This document shows, in pieces, positions 1 to 8,948 of a stretch of DNA of 64,000 nt (its first letter is position 1; the number at the start of each line of letters is the position of its first letter). The position numbers and the translations under genes were made by a program. The notes below the pieces were generated by a model. The model was not told the origin of the DNA. It searched no databases and worked only from the letters and a program-made list of their open reading frames with translations. The stretch spans positions 620,001 to 684,000 of the forward strand of contig JAJFGB010000009.1 in NCBI GenBank assembly GCA_021776335.1. Reading direction: 5' to 3'. This DNA is from Hyphococcus sp. (lineage in GTDB: Bacteria; Pseudomonadota; Alphaproteobacteria; Caulobacterales; Parvularculaceae).

Positions 1-107
1 CAGTGACGCTGACCTGCGATCATCGGGTGGTGGATGGCTCTGTTGGGGCCCAATTCCTGAACGCTTTCAAGCAGTTTATCGAAGAGCCGGCAGCGATGCT
101 GCTATAG
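1..107 (+). CDS. pdhC: Pyruvate dehydrogenase E2 (dihydrolipoamide acetyltransferase), 3' end only
   Basis: The first 107 bases read in frame from base 3 to a TAG stop at 105-107 and give the last 34 residues of an E2 acyltransferase. The catalytic DHRVVDG motif (the active-site His of the CAT domain) is complete, followed by a short tail ending in EEPAAMLL. The tail resembles pyruvate dehydrogenase E2 rather than 2-oxoglutarate dehydrogenase E2, whose motif is usually DHRIVDG. The enzyme transfers acetyl groups from lipoyl domains to CoA in the core of the PDH complex. The 5' part lies outside the window, so the lipoyl domains and the number of repeats cannot be judged. The symbol follows alphaproteobacterial use (pdhC, also aceF). 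Confidence 0.85.
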   Translation, partial: VTLTCDHRVVDGSVGAQFLNAFKQFIEEPAAMLL

Positions 108-296
108 GCGATCTCGGTCTGCTTTTCAGGAAACCTTTTATTTTCAGTGGGTTGTGTGTAATTTCGCGTTTTTTGCAACGCAACATTACATTTCGTGATC
201 GAGCGACACAGTTCGGCCGCGATTTCGCTGCACCAAATTCTTATTCGGAAACCATATCTGATCTGTCGCTGAGGAGTTGTGTAAGGCTTGGCGGCA

Positions 297-353
297 GGCG
301 AGGCGGGCAGCGATTTCTCTCTCCCCCGTGCTGTATTGCCTCGCCGCCTTTTT
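297..353 (+). terminator. Possible terminator downstream of pdhC
   Basis: The 8-bp stem GGCGAGGC (297-304) pairs with GCCTCGCC (338-345). An inner CAGC/GCTG pairing (308-311 with 330-333) extends it, and GCC plus five T follow. It is the first hairpin-plus-T structure after pdhC. The loop is large and the T run is not immediately adjacent, so Rho-independent function is only possible. Confidence 0.4.
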
Positions 354-510
354 CCAGATTTCCCCCGCCTGGGGAATAGTAGTTCCCCACCACACGCTTG
401 CCATATGAGATATGTAAGTTTATAACATCACGAGAAAGCGCTGCGTAGCGCGTTTTCTGTGAGTTTTTCAGTAAATTTCAGTTGTGTAAGTAAAGTTGTG
501 TAGCGAATGC

Positions 511-556
511 GGGCGGTCCTCATTCCCCCATATGGACCGCCCGTTTTCGTCAATTT
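511..556 (+). terminator. Strong hairpin with T-rich tail upstream of rplK
   Basis: GGGCGGTCC (511-519) pairs perfectly with GGACCGCCC (534-542) across a 14-nt loop. A T-rich stretch (GTTTTCGTCAATTTTT) follows. It could end transcription coming from upstream before the rplK promoter, or act as a leader attenuator. No gene immediately precedes it, so its target transcript is unclear. Confidence 0.5.
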
Positions 557-734
557 TTCACAGACATTTTGGCTGAATTGAGATTTTCGCGCTTGCCGAC
601 GGCGGCGTCATGCTCTATCAGGCGCGCTCTCGCGGGAGGTTTCCGGCAAAGACCAGCCGGCGCCGTACCGCAACCCTTCAACCAGGTTCAGCCAGTTTTA
701 TGGCGGGGCTTAAAATGACGAGAAGGTCAGTAAA

Positions 735-1163
735 ATGGCGAAGAAAATAGCAGGCTACCTGAAACTTCAGGTACCGGCGGGCGCGGCGACACCGTCGCCA
801 CCCATCGGTCCGGCGCTCGGCCAGCGCGGCCTTAACATCATGGAATTCTGCAAGGCGTTCAACGCCAAGACGCAGGAAATGGAAAAGGGGATGCCAATCC
901 CCACGATCATCACGATCTTTTCCGACAAGTCTTTCAACTTTGAAACGAAAACGCCGCCGGCATCGTATTATCTGAAGAAGGCCGCCAAACTCCAAAAAGG
1001 CGGCGCGACACCCGGTAAGGCCAGCGCGGGCACGGTGACTAAAAAGCAGTGCGCCGAAATCGCCGAAGCCAAGATGAAAGATTTGAACGCCAACGACCTC
1101 GAGGCAGCCACCAAGATTATTATGGGATCGGCACGCTCGATGGGCCTGGAAGTAAGGGAGTAG
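735..1163 (+). CDS. rplK: 50S ribosomal protein L11
   Basis: The protein has 142 residues, the usual length for L11. It begins [16 protein letters not shown] and carries the proline-rich [13 protein letters not shown] segment that forms the N-terminal domain at the GTPase-associated centre of 23S rRNA. The C-terminal rRNA-binding domain has the [11 protein letters not shown] signature. L11 takes part in factor-dependent GTP hydrolysis and, in many bacteria, in RelA activation. It is followed five bases later by rplA, forming the expected L11-L1 pair. The usual upstream neighbours secE and nusG are missing. Confidence 0.98.
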   Translation: MAKKIAGYLKLQVPAGAATPSPPIGPALGQRGLNIMEFCKAFNAKTQEMEKGMPIPTIITIFSDKSFNFETKTPPASYYLKKAAKLQKGGATPGKASAGTVTKKQCAEIAEAKMKDLNANDLEAATKIIMGSARSMGLEVRE

Positions 1164-1168
1164 AGGTG

Positions 1169-1864
1169 ATGGGAAAAGTTGGAAAACGCATTAAAGCGGC
1201 GCGTGAAACGGTCGATCGCAGCAAGCTCCACACAATCGATGATGCGGTGAAGCTCGTGAAAGCGAATGCAAAGGCTAAATTCGACGAGACGATCGAAGTC
1301 GCGATGAACCTTGGCGTCGATCCACGCCACGCTGATCAAATGGTGCGTGGTGTGGTTTCGCTTCCAAACGGTACTGGACGGACAGTACGTGTTGCGGTGT
1401 TTGCAAAGGATGCAAAAGCCGAGGAAGCGACAAAAGCCGGCGCCGATGTTGTTGGCGCTGAAGATTTGATGGAAAAAATTCAGGGCGGTTTTATGGATTT
1501 TGACCGCGTCATTGCTACGCCGGATATGATGTCGGTTGTTGGCCGCCTCGGCAAAGTTTTGGGCCCACGCGGCCTGATGCCGAACCCTAAGGTTGGCACG
1601 GTCACGCCTGATGTTGCAAAAGCAGTGAAGGATTCTAAAGGCGGCGCCGTTGAATTTCGCGTTGAAAAATCTGGCATTATTCATGCCGGTATCGGCAAGG
1701 TGAGCTTCGACGAAAAAGCCATCTCCGAAAACGTCAAAGCGTTCGTTGATGCTGTCGCTAAAGCAAAACCGGCGGGTGCAAAGGGTACGTATCTTAAAAA
1801 GATAGCCATTTCATCGACAATGGGGCCGGGCGTGCGGATCGACACAAGTGCTGCGGCGGCCTAA
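1169..1864 (+). CDS. rplA: 50S ribosomal protein L1
   Basis: This 231-residue L1 forms the mobile L1 stalk that helps release E-site tRNA, and in many bacteria it represses its own mRNA. The frame stays open upstream into rplK, but the ATG at 1169 ([13 protein letters not shown]) matches the normal L1 N-terminus and follows the GGGAGTAGAGGTG region at the end of rplK. The domain signature [15 protein letters not shown] is intact. In most bacteria rplJ would come next. Here a terminator and about 16 kb of unrelated genes intervene. Confidence 0.97.
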   Translation: MGKVGKRIKAARETVDRSKLHTIDDAVKLVKANAKAKFDETIEVAMNLGVDPRHADQMVRGVVSLPNGTGRTVRVAVFAKDAKAEEATKAGADVVGAEDLMEKIQGGFMDFDRVIATPDMMSVVGRLGKVLGPRGLMPNPKVGTVTPDVAKAVKDSKGGAVEFRVEKSGIIHAGIGKVSFDEKAISENVKAFVDAVAKAKPAGAKGTYLKKIAISSTMGPGVRIDTSAAAA

Positions 1865-1890
1865 ATAGAACAAACAACAATTGAAGAAAA

Positions 1891-1919
1891 ACGACCCTCA
1901 TTTGAGGGTCGTTTTTTTT
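1891..1919 (+). terminator. Bidirectional Rho-independent terminator after rplA
   Basis: ACGACCCTCA (1891-1900) pairs perfectly with TGAGGGTCGT (1903-1912), leaving a two-base centre. A run of T follows on the plus strand to 1919. The bases before the stem are A-rich, giving a T run on the minus strand too. It lies between the convergent ends of rplA and the copper ATPase gene and can serve both. Confidence 0.93.
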
Positions 1920-1922
1920 GCG

Positions 1923-4163
1923 TTACAGAGTTAAGCGCCGCAATCGTAAAGCGTTGCTGATCACCGAAACAGAACTAAGGCTCATCGCCGCCGCTGCGAT
2001 CATCGGGTTTAAGAGGATACCGAATGCGGGATATAAAATACCGGCCGCGACCGGTACGCCCGCCATATTGTACGCGAAAGCAAAGAAAAGATTTTGGCGA
2101 ATATTGCTCATTGCCGCTTTGCTTAAGCGCCGCGCTCGCACAACACCGCGCAGATCGCCTCTCATTAGTGTAACGTCAGCGCTTTCAATGGCGACATCTG
2201 TTCCTGTCCCCATGGCGATACCAACATTAGCGAGTGCGAGCGCCGGCGCATCGTTTACGCCATCGCCAGCCATCGCGACAATCGCGCCTTGCGCCTGAAA
2301 CTCGCGAACAATACGGTTCTTGTCTTCGGGCGAGGCATCTGCATGGAGTTCGTCGATGCCGATCTTTTCGGCGACGGCTTCGGCAGTTTTTTGGTTGTCT
2401 CCTGTCAACATGACGACCCGGATACCCGCTCTGTGAAGATCTTCGATGGCTTCGGAGGTTGTTTCCTTAATGGGGTCCGCAACGCCAATCATCCCCGTTG
2501 GCCTTTCGCTGATTGCGACAAACATCACTGTCTGCCCTTCGCGCTGATAGATGTCGGCCTGGTCGGCGAACGCATCGTCCCACGCGCCAATCCGCTCCAT
2601 CATCTTGCGGTTTCCGATGGTGACCTTCTTTCCATTGACGACGCCTTCCGCGCCTTCGCCGGAGATCGATTTAAAGCCTGAAGCAGGTGTAAAGGCGATT
2701 CCTCGCTCAATCGCGCTCGTGACGATGGCTTGCGCCAGCGGATGTTCGCTCGCTGCCTCAACGGCTGCGGCGTTCGACAGCAGCGTTTCTTCCGCGACGC
2801 CCGCCGCTGGTTCTACCATGACAAGTTTTGGTTTGCCCTCGGTCAGGGTGCCGGTTTTATCGACGACGACGGTGTCAATTTTTTCAAGAATTTCGAGCGC
2901 TTCGGCGTTTTTGACAAGAATGCCATTTTGCGCGCCCTTGCCAGTCGCCACCATGATTGACATTGGCGTTGCAAGCCCAAGGGCGCAGGGGCAGGCAATG
3001 ATCAAGACCGCGACAGCATTGACGATTGCAAACGCCATGGCGGGATCGGGCCCAAACAAACTCCAGGCGATAAATGTCAGCATGGCTGTGAGGATGACGA
3101 CTGGCACGAACCAACCGGCGACGAGATCAGCGAGACGTTGTATGGGCGCGCGGCTGCGCTGGGCTTCCGCAACCATACGGACGATCTGTGCGAGCACGGT
3201 GTCACCGCCAACGCGGGTCGCGATGACGACAAGTCCACCGGTTCCGTTGACTGTGCCTCCGGTGACTGGATCGCCTTTTTGTTTTTCAGCGGGAATTGGC
3301 TCACCTGTGATCATTGATTCATCGACGGCGCTGTGGCCCTCGTCGACAATCCCGTCGACGGGAACTTTCTCGCCGGGGCGGACGCGTAATCGATCGCCTT
3401 TCCGGATATCATCGATTGAGACATCTTCCTCAGTCCCTTCTTCAGCAATGCGGCGCGCAGTGGGCGGCGCCAAACGGAGAAGCGCGCGAATGGCGCCGGA
3501 TGTCTGGCTGCGCGCGCGCAATTCCATCACCTGACCAAGGAGAACAAGCGTCGTAATGACCGCCGCCGCTTCATAGTAAACCGCAACGCCGCCATGTTCG
3601 GTTCGAAATGCGGCAGGAAAGATTGCCGGCGCCGCCGTCGCTATCAAAGAAAAGATGTAGGCGACGCCAACGCCGAGAGCGATCAGCGTGAACATGTTGA
3701 GATTCATAGTTTGTAAGGACCGAGCGCCCCGTACAAAAAAAGGTCGACCGCCCCACAGAACAACGGGCGTTGCCAATCCGAATTGAAACCAGTGCGCCCA
3801 ACCAGCCGGCATTAAGCCGTTCAATGGCTTACCAGGTAAGATGTCGCTCATTGCATAAACGAAGAGCGGCAAGGTCAGCGCGGCGCTTAGCCAAAATCGG
3901 CGCACCATATCATCAAGTTCGCTTGTATCTTCTTCCGCGGGTGTGCCGCTTTCCGGCTCCAGCGCCATGCCGCAGATCGGGCAACCGTTATTGCGGGTAT
4001 CGCGCACCTGTGGGTGCATCGGACAAGTATAGACAACGCCATCAAAGCCAAGTGGGACCTTGTCGTATTTGCCATCTGCTTGAACCGGGTTTTCTGTATG
4101 AGCGCAGCAACGTTCGTCGCCCATGGCTGTATGGTTTTCCTTATGGCTGTTCGACTGGGCCAT
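1923..4163 (-). CDS. copA: Copper-translocating P1B-type ATPase
   Basis: This 746-residue P1B-ATPase exports Cu+ across the inner membrane. Residues 43-70 form a zinc-ribbon-like heavy-metal-binding module (YTCPMHP, then CPIC). There is no classical CxxC HMA domain, although CC at 19-20 and nearby His may bind metal. Later motifs are TGEP (286-289), the transport motif CPC (391-393), the phosphorylation site DKTGT (435-439), the HP dipeptide (474-475) and GDGVND (633-638). CPC with HP indicates Cu+/Ag+ specificity. The start has a GGAGAG ribosome-binding site about 7 bases upstream. A 35-bp CsoR-type palindrome lies 40 bases before the ATG, suggesting copper derepression. The symbol copA is shared with the multicopper oxidase by naming custom; the two proteins are unrelated. 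Confidence 0.96.
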   Translation of the reverse strand: MAQSNSHKENHTAMGDERCCAHTENPVQADGKYDKVPLGFDGVVYTCPMHPQVRDTRNNGCPICGMALEPESGTPAEEDTSELDDMVRRFWLSAALTLPLFVYAMSDILPGKPLNGLMPAGWAHWFQFGLATPVVLWGGRPFFVRGARSLQTMNLNMFTLIALGVGVAYIFSLIATAAPAIFPAAFRTEHGGVAVYYEAAAVITTLVLLGQVMELRARSQTSGAIRALLRLAPPTARRIAEEGTEEDVSIDDIRKGDRLRVRPGEKVPVDGIVDEGHSAVDESMITGEPIPAEKQKGDPVTGGTVNGTGGLVVIATRVGGDTVLAQIVRMVAEAQRSRAPIQRLADLVAGWFVPVVILTAMLTFIAWSLFGPDPAMAFAIVNAVAVLIIACPCALGLATPMSIMVATGKGAQNGILVKNAEALEILEKIDTVVVDKTGTLTEGKPKLVMVEPAAGVAEETLLSNAAAVEAASEHPLAQAIVTSAIERGIAFTPASGFKSISGEGAEGVVNGKKVTIGNRKMMERIGAWDDAFADQADIYQREGQTVMFVAISERPTGMIGVADPIKETTSEAIEDLHRAGIRVVMLTGDNQKTAEAVAEKIGIDELHADASPEDKNRIVREFQAQGAIVAMAGDGVNDAPALALANVGIAMGTGTDVAIESADVTLMRGDLRGVVRARRLSKAAMSNIRQNLFFAFAYNMAGVPVAAGILYPAFGILLNPMIAAAAMSLSSVSVISNALRLRRLTL

Positions 4164-4202
4164 TTGCAGGCTCTCCGGTGGTTTTCGATTACGAGCGGTT
4201 CG

Positions 4203-4237
4203 CCTTTAAATATACCCCCCAGGGGTATATTTAAAGG
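4203..4237. promoter_or_regulatory. CsoR-type operator palindrome upstream of the copper ATPase
   Basis: CCTTTAAATATACCCC (4203-4218) and its exact reverse complement (4222-4237) flank three bases, giving a 35-bp near-perfect palindrome. The centre, TATACCCC...GGGGTATA, matches the G-tract operators bound by CsoR-family copper sensors. It lies between the ATPase (minus strand, start 4163) and the amidase gene (plus strand, start 4364), so one or both promoters could be controlled. A shorter relative is present at 12220-12238 beside csoR. Confidence 0.85.
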
Positions 4238-4363
4238 CCCTCCTGATCAAAAGGCGCTCAATAGCTCACTTTGATTTGTTTCCCGGGGCTGCCGGTAAAG
4301 TGGTATGGGGACAATCGATGAGAAATGAAGAGCCTTTTCGATCCAATCCAGGGGATGCAGATA

Positions 4364-5992
4364 ATGAGATTTTTGATTTATGCCGCGTTACCGCTGGCTG
4401 CCCTTTTTTCCTGCGCACCGGCCGTGGAGGAGGGGACGGTGCAAGCTGGGTCCACCGCTGCCGCGCTCGATTATGCGCCACAGGACTGGATGGCGAAGTC
4501 GCTCCCCGAAATCGCTGAGGCTTTGCGCGTCGGCGACGTGACGTCGGAAAGTCTCGTTGCCAGCTATCTAGACCGCATTGAACGGATCGATCGTTCGGGG
4601 CCGACATTACAGAGTATTTTGACGCTCAATCCGGATGCGCTTGATGCCGCGCGGGCATTGGACGCCAGGCGCGCAGCGGGGGAGGTTCTTGGCTCCCTCC
4701 ATGGCGTGCCGGTTTTGTTGAAGGACAATATTGAAACAAAGGACCGCATGGCGACGACTGCGGGCGCTTTGGCGTTGAAAGATAATGTGACGGGTCGCGA
4801 TTCACCGCTTGCCGCCGGTCTGAGCGATGCCGGTGCGATTATTCTCGGCAAAACTAATCTTAGTCAGTGGGCGAATTTTCGGTCCAATGATTCCATGAGC
4901 GGCTGGTCAGCGCTGGGTGGTCAAGTGCGCAATCCACATATACTTGACCGGAACCCGTGTGGATCGAGCTCTGGATCCGGCGCTGCTGTCGCAGCCTCAC
5001 TCGCTGCGGGCGCCGTTGGTACGGAAACCAACGGCTCAATCATTTGCCCTTCCAATGTCAATGGTGTTGTCGGGTTCAAACCGACAGTCGGCCTTGTTTC
5101 GCAACAATATATTGTACCCATATCCTCCACGCAGGATACCGCAGGCCCGATGACAAAAACCGTGACGGGCGCAGCGATGATGCTGAACGCCATGGCGACG
5201 GGACCAGCGAAAACCGACTATGTCGCTGCCCTGGACGCGGCTGCGCTTGACGGCGCGCGCATCGGCGTCTTGCGCTTTGCGGAAGGGAGAAGCGCTGACA
5301 CCATTGCGCATTTCAATACTGCGCTCGGAGAACTTGAAGCGGCCGGCGCTGTTCTTGTTGAGATCGAGGAATTTGAACGGAGTGCAAAATTCCGGCGCGA
5401 TTCCCGCAGCGTTTTGCGCCATGAGTTCAAAGCGACGCTCAACGATTATCTCGCAGATGCGGCGCCAGCGGTGCCAACGCGAACGCTTGCTGATCTCATT
5501 GCCTTTAACGAAGCGCACGCTGATATTGAGCTTGCCCTTTTTGACCAAAGTATTTTTGAAGCGTCACAGGCGCTCGCGAGTTTGGATGATCCCGATTATT
5601 TAGCGGCGCGCGAAGCGATACTGTCAGTGACGAGGGAAAATGGCATCGATGCGCTGATGGCTGAACACAATGTTGAGGCTCTTGTTTCCCCATCCGGCCC
5701 GGTAGCCTCGCCAGTTGATCCGGTAAATGGTGATGTCTGGCCGAGCTGGGCGGGCGCCGGCTGGATGGCCGCCATTGCAGGATATCCGCATGTAACTGTT
5801 CCCATGGGGACGGTTCATGGCGTGCCCGTTGGCTTTTCATTTATGGGCGGCAAGGATCAGGATGCGGCTGTTTTATCTTTTGGATATGCTTATGAGCAGC
5901 GCACGCAGTTGCGTGCTGACCCTCAATATCTGAAAACCGCTGAAATGCGCGAAGAAATCAGCGCGGCCATGCACCGCAAGGCAATGCCATAA
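4364..5992 (+). CDS. Amidase-signature family lipoprotein
   Basis: A member of the amidase-signature hydrolases (Ser-cisSer-Lys triad). It shows the Lys in VLLKDNIE, the GSSSGSG glycine/serine loop and the nucleophile segment GTETNGSIICPS. The substrate cannot be read from the sequence; GatA is unlikely because there is a signal peptide and no gatB or gatC nearby. The ATG at 4364 is preferred over one at 4325: GGGG lies about 10 bases upstream, and it gives a lipoprotein signal (MRFLIYAALPLAALFSCAPA) with Cys as lipidation site. The product is about 542 residues and probably faces the periplasm. It is transcribed divergently from the copper ATPase across the CsoR-type palindrome, but a role in copper handling is not evident. 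Confidence 0.9.
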   Translation: MRFLIYAALPLAALFSCAPAVEEGTVQAGSTAAALDYAPQDWMAKSLPEIAEALRVGDVTSESLVASYLDRIERIDRSGPTLQSILTLNPDALDAARALDARRAAGEVLGSLHGVPVLLKDNIETKDRMATTAGALALKDNVTGRDSPLAAGLSDAGAIILGKTNLSQWANFRSNDSMSGWSALGGQVRNPHILDRNPCGSSSGSGAAVAASLAAGAVGTETNGSIICPSNVNGVVGFKPTVGLVSQQYIVPISSTQDTAGPMTKTVTGAAMMLNAMATGPAKTDYVAALDAAALDGARIGVLRFAEGRSADTIAHFNTALGELEAAGAVLVEIEEFERSAKFRRDSRSVLRHEFKATLNDYLADAAPAVPTRTLADLIAFNEAHADIELALFDQSIFEASQALASLDDPDYLAAREAILSVTRENGIDALMAEHNVEALVSPSGPVASPVDPVNGDVWPSWAGAGWMAAIAGYPHVTVPMGTVHGVPVGFSFMGGKDQDAAVLSFGYAYEQRTQLRADPQYLKTAEMREEISAAMHRKAMP

Positions 5993-6008
5993 TCGTTGGG
6001 TGTGGAGG

Positions 6009-6581
6009 TTACTGGCGTGTCGCGCTTTGTGTCTTCACAAGGTGCCAACTCTTACCGCCATTGATGCTCCACTCTTCCTTCCACTCAAAGCTGTCTGGCT
6101 GAATTTCAAAAAAACGGAGTCGATAGTTGAGCGTCCGACCATCGAGCAGCTTGCTTGAACCTTGTGCGTGCATTTCACCGTCAATCCAACGACTCTGGAA
6201 TTGCGATACATCGTCTGTCTGTTCGGACTCCAAATAGACGTTGGTCCATTGTCGTGCTGTCGCCGAATAAGTTCTCAATGTTACGCCGTGGCTTACCTGC
6301 TCACCGCTCGTCTGATCAAAACCAGTCCATTCATCGACGATCATTTGCCGGTTGCCGACATAATTGGCCGTTTGAAGCGCATTGAGTTCCATCAATATCT
6401 CGCCGGATTCCGGATCGAAGCGGCGGAAAAAAATATCCCAGTGTCCAATCAGAAAATCAAACTCAAGGGCGCCCGGAGCAATTTCTGACTTTGCTTGAAC
6501 ATCGGCTTCCTGCGCGTAGACAGGCGCAGCGGCGAGCGCGCAAATGATGCTGAGTGACTGCATAAGTTTGGAAAGCGCCAT
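6009..6581 (-). CDS. Secreted DUF1579-like protein of unknown function
   Basis: A 190-residue protein with a Sec signal peptide (cleavage expected after PVYA-QE). The mature part has DFLIGHWDIFFRRFDP near its start and later RQWTNVYLES and SINGGKSWHLV, which resemble the DUF1579 and lipocalin-like proteins that begin with a 'GxW' strand. It would be a small periplasmic beta-barrel or ligand-binding protein. The gene ends head-on to the amidase gene, 16 bases from its stop. No catalytic residues can be named. The family assignment is by pattern memory only. Confidence 0.7.
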   Translation of the reverse strand: MALSKLMQSLSIICALAAAPVYAQEADVQAKSEIAPGALEFDFLIGHWDIFFRRFDPESGEILMELNALQTANYVGNRQMIVDEWTGFDQTSGEQVSHGVTLRTYSATARQWTNVYLESEQTDDVSQFQSRWIDGEMHAQGSSKLLDGRTLNYRLRFFEIQPDSFEWKEEWSINGGKSWHLVKTQSATRQ

Positions 6582-6746
6582 ATTATTCCTTGTTGCCCAC
6601 CGGGCTTGGTCTGCCGGATCTGAATTGAAAGCTATGACGGCGTTTCGGCGCAGGCCAAGTCCTCATCATTATTTCTTGAGTTTAGCAGCGCTACATGAGT
6701 AGGGCAAACGAACTGGATTTTGGTCCCGTCAAGCGCCAGCGAGAGA

Positions 6747-8321
6747 TCAGGCGTCCAGGCCGCGCTGTTGCATATAGTCATTGGTAAACAATGCGCGGTC
6801 CGCTGGGTCCGGTAGCAGTTGATGGCGTGCGTCTTTCCAGGCTGTAAAGTCGGCGCCATATGCATTTTGAACACGGGCTGGCGTATAACCGTTGGTCTTG
6901 CCCCAATGCTGCGTAAAGGGGATGCCCGCCTGTTCTATCTTTGGCGCAATCGCGTCAAAAAATGCCAGTGAGGTATTATTGAAAATGCCGTCAATGCTCA
7001 CGACGAATGTTGTATCGAAGCGATTCATCGCGAGCAGCGCCGGCGATTTCTTGACGTAGCGGCAGCCAAAGACAAGGGGGGCTGGACCTATGTCGTTGTT
7101 GATTTCAATCAACAGATCAAGTGTCTCCAGCGCCCGGTTGAGTGGCACGGCGACGGTGCTTGAGGCGACCTTTGTGCGCGGGGTCTTGTAGCCAAACAAT
7201 TCTCCCCAGCTGCCGGTTTTGGGTTTTGTGCTGAACAGTTGCGCAATTGCGATCTGAGCGACAAGCGGCACGCCGGCTTGAAAGACATCAAGCAGTTGAC
7301 CGATAACGGAAAGAAAATCAAAGCCAGGTCCAAATTTCGAGGCTGCCATATTGTAGTCAGGCTGATGGTTTGGATCCCACGGTTTTTCGTACATCAATGA
7401 GACCAGAACTTCCGGGGGATTGGAGTTGGGATCGATAATAGGCTGGAAGAAATAGGGCTGACTTCCGTCTTGAGATTTAAGACGCGGGTGGCTGTCGAAA
7501 TCGAGTGTTTCAATGACCGTCCGCATGGCGGCGTCAAATTTCAGTGTCGGACCGGTGTCCGTCAGTTTGTCGAAACTCTTTGCTTCCAGAAGGAAGCGCG
7601 GCCGTGTTTCAATGATGACATTGTGAATAATGCCAAAGGCGCCCAACCCCATAACAACGGCGTTGAATAATGCATCGTCACGAATGACAGTGGCGCCGAG
7701 GGCCGCCGCCAGTGAGGGTTTGAGAACGGGATGAGAGGCGCGCTCCAGCCAAAACTGGTTACTGTCGCCAGCTAACAAATGGATGGCGACGATGTGATCG
7801 TGAAGGGCGCCGATACCAAGCGCTGACCCGTGGGTGCCGGTTGCTGTGGCGCCGGCGATGGTTTGGCCATTCGCAGCGCCTGAAGTGCGCAGCGACCTGC
7901 CATAACGGTCGCTCTCAATCATTTTGTTGATTTGCGATATATAAGCGCCAGCCTGGATGAGCCAAAGCCCGTCGCGCGCGTCAGCGTCGCCGGGATAGCC
8001 TGGGTCAATTTGATTTTGACGTATTGGTTTCATGCCGCTGAGGCGTGACAAGTCAATGAGGGCGCCGTCTGTCGCTGGAACATCCGACAATGACCAGCCG
8101 CGACCAATAGCGCGTGCTGTAAAGCCATTTGCTTTTGCCTGCGCTAGCGCGCGCTGAATTTGCTTAGTACAGCGATTGATCGTATCGGCGCCATAGCGCG
8201 GGAGATCGGCGGGGTACCAGACATTGTATACCCCTTTGATTGGTGCAGTGATCGTTTCGTGAAAATTTTTCCACGGCACCGCCTGCGGAACCCAATCGAG
8301 CATCGCGTCATCATTGGGCAT
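6747..8321 (-). CDS. FAD-linked oxidase (VAO/PCMH family)
   Basis: A 524-residue flavoprotein of the vanillyl-alcohol-oxidase fold. The N-terminal FAD domain (about residues 35-230) has the pyrophosphate-binding pattern AIGRGWS (71-77), SGAANGQTIAG and TGTHGSALGIGALHDHIV (from 161). These recall sugar-lactone, alditol and cholesterol-oxidase-type enzymes. The C-terminal half is a substrate domain that I cannot match to a known substrate. No signal peptide is seen. A ribosome-binding site AGGA lies 9-10 bases upstream of the ATG. It is the second gene of a two-gene minus-strand unit, starting 11 bases after the small Bor-like lipoprotein gene. Confidence 0.85.
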   Translation of the reverse strand: MPNDDAMLDWVPQAVPWKNFHETITAPIKGVYNVWYPADLPRYGADTINRCTKQIQRALAQAKANGFTARAIGRGWSLSDVPATDGALIDLSRLSGMKPIRQNQIDPGYPGDADARDGLWLIQAGAYISQINKMIESDRYGRSLRTSGAANGQTIAGATATGTHGSALGIGALHDHIVAIHLLAGDSNQFWLERASHPVLKPSLAAALGATVIRDDALFNAVVMGLGAFGIIHNVIIETRPRFLLEAKSFDKLTDTGPTLKFDAAMRTVIETLDFDSHPRLKSQDGSQPYFFQPIIDPNSNPPEVLVSLMYEKPWDPNHQPDYNMAASKFGPGFDFLSVIGQLLDVFQAGVPLVAQIAIAQLFSTKPKTGSWGELFGYKTPRTKVASSTVAVPLNRALETLDLLIEINNDIGPAPLVFGCRYVKKSPALLAMNRFDTTFVVSIDGIFNNTSLAFFDAIAPKIEQAGIPFTQHWGKTNGYTPARVQNAYGADFTAWKDARHQLLPDPADRALFTNDYMQQRGLDA

Positions 8322-8332
8322 GGCGCGACATC

Positions 8333-8680
8333 CTAAAGCCCGTCATCGTCATCACAATCGCAGGGCGGCGGTATTTCCTGTTTTTCGCAGTAAAAGTAAA
8401 TGGTGGCCGGTGAAACGATTCCGAGGGTGATCAGCGTTACGATGCCTTGTCCGAGATTGCGGCGGACTTCGACCTGAGCGAGGTCGTCGCCGCGACATTC
8501 TATTGCTGAGTATCCGGTGCCGTCTGACGACAATCCCGCACGACCGGCGATCGAGACCGTTGCGTGTGCCTGTTCCTGACCGACGGGATTATATTGTGAC
8601 GCACGAATTGTATGGCTTGCGCAACTGGAAACGAGCATTGATGACGCCATTATTGTGACGCCCGGCAAATTTATGTGCAT
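8333..8680 (-). CDS. Small Bor/Iss-like lipoprotein
   Basis: A 115-residue lipoprotein. The start at 8680 is chosen because GGAGGAGAG precedes it, and it gives a short signal with lipobox LVSSC. The region VRRNLGQGIVTLITLG, then IYFYC, resembles the C-terminal part of the phage lambda Bor/Iss surface lipoproteins (…FVNGLLGFITLG…YC). The tail is acidic and Cys-rich (PPCDCDDDDGL), which Bor lacks. It is placed upstream of, and close to, the FAD oxidase gene. Bor proteins sit in the outer membrane and can affect serum resistance; whether this one does is unknown. The resemblance is short and should be tested. Confidence 0.6.
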   Translation of the reverse strand: MHINLPGVTIMASSMLVSSCASHTIRASQYNPVGQEQAHATVSIAGRAGLSSDGTGYSAIECRGDDLAQVEVRRNLGQGIVTLITLGIVSPATIYFYCEKQEIPPPCDCDDDDGL

Positions 8681-8948
8681 GGTGATTCTCTCTCCTCCCT
8701 GTGGCTTCTTATACAGAGGACCGGGCATGACGTCATCAACTAGCTTGTATACGCATTGTGTATTGTGGGTTTTTCGCTTGAATAGGGGCTGCCAGCGATC
8801 TGAACTTTATAATATCACATCCCGTACGCAGACTCCGCCATGCGATTTAGCTTGCTTAGGATTGGCATGCCGCAGAGCTAAATAGGCAGTGGCTGATTTT
8901 CTTCGCCTGGGAATTTTCAGCAAACGGCTTGATAGTAGAAAGCGATTT

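Larger units (their letters stand above)
108..734. other. Gene-free, hairpin-rich stretch between pdhC and rplK
   Basis: No convincing gene is seen in these 627 bases. secE and nusG, which usually precede rplK, are absent. Four inverted repeats stand out: 297-304 with 338-345 followed by GCC and five T; 370-376 with 383-389; 434-442 with 447-458; and 511-519 with 534-542. The motif AGTTGTGTA recurs at 275, 480 and 494, with a variant at 151. The last part before rplK is GC-rich and is probably the untranslated leader of rplK-rplA mRNA. A weak promoter candidate (TTGCCG near 593, TATCAG 17 bases on) is not strong enough to call. Confidence 0.6.

Noticed and set aside
152-379. Open frame of 75 codons before rplK
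   Set aside because: No ribosome-binding site, no family resemblance, and it runs through hairpins; composition is not protein-like.
2551-3534. Plus-strand frame (327 codons) antisense to the copper ATPase
   Set aside because: Low-complexity Ser/Ala/Thr translation typical of an antisense shadow; the ATPase is certain.
4203-4237. The perfect palindrome considered as an insertion-sequence end
   Set aside because: No transposase or target duplication nearby, and its core matches CsoR operators with a csoR gene present 8 kb away.
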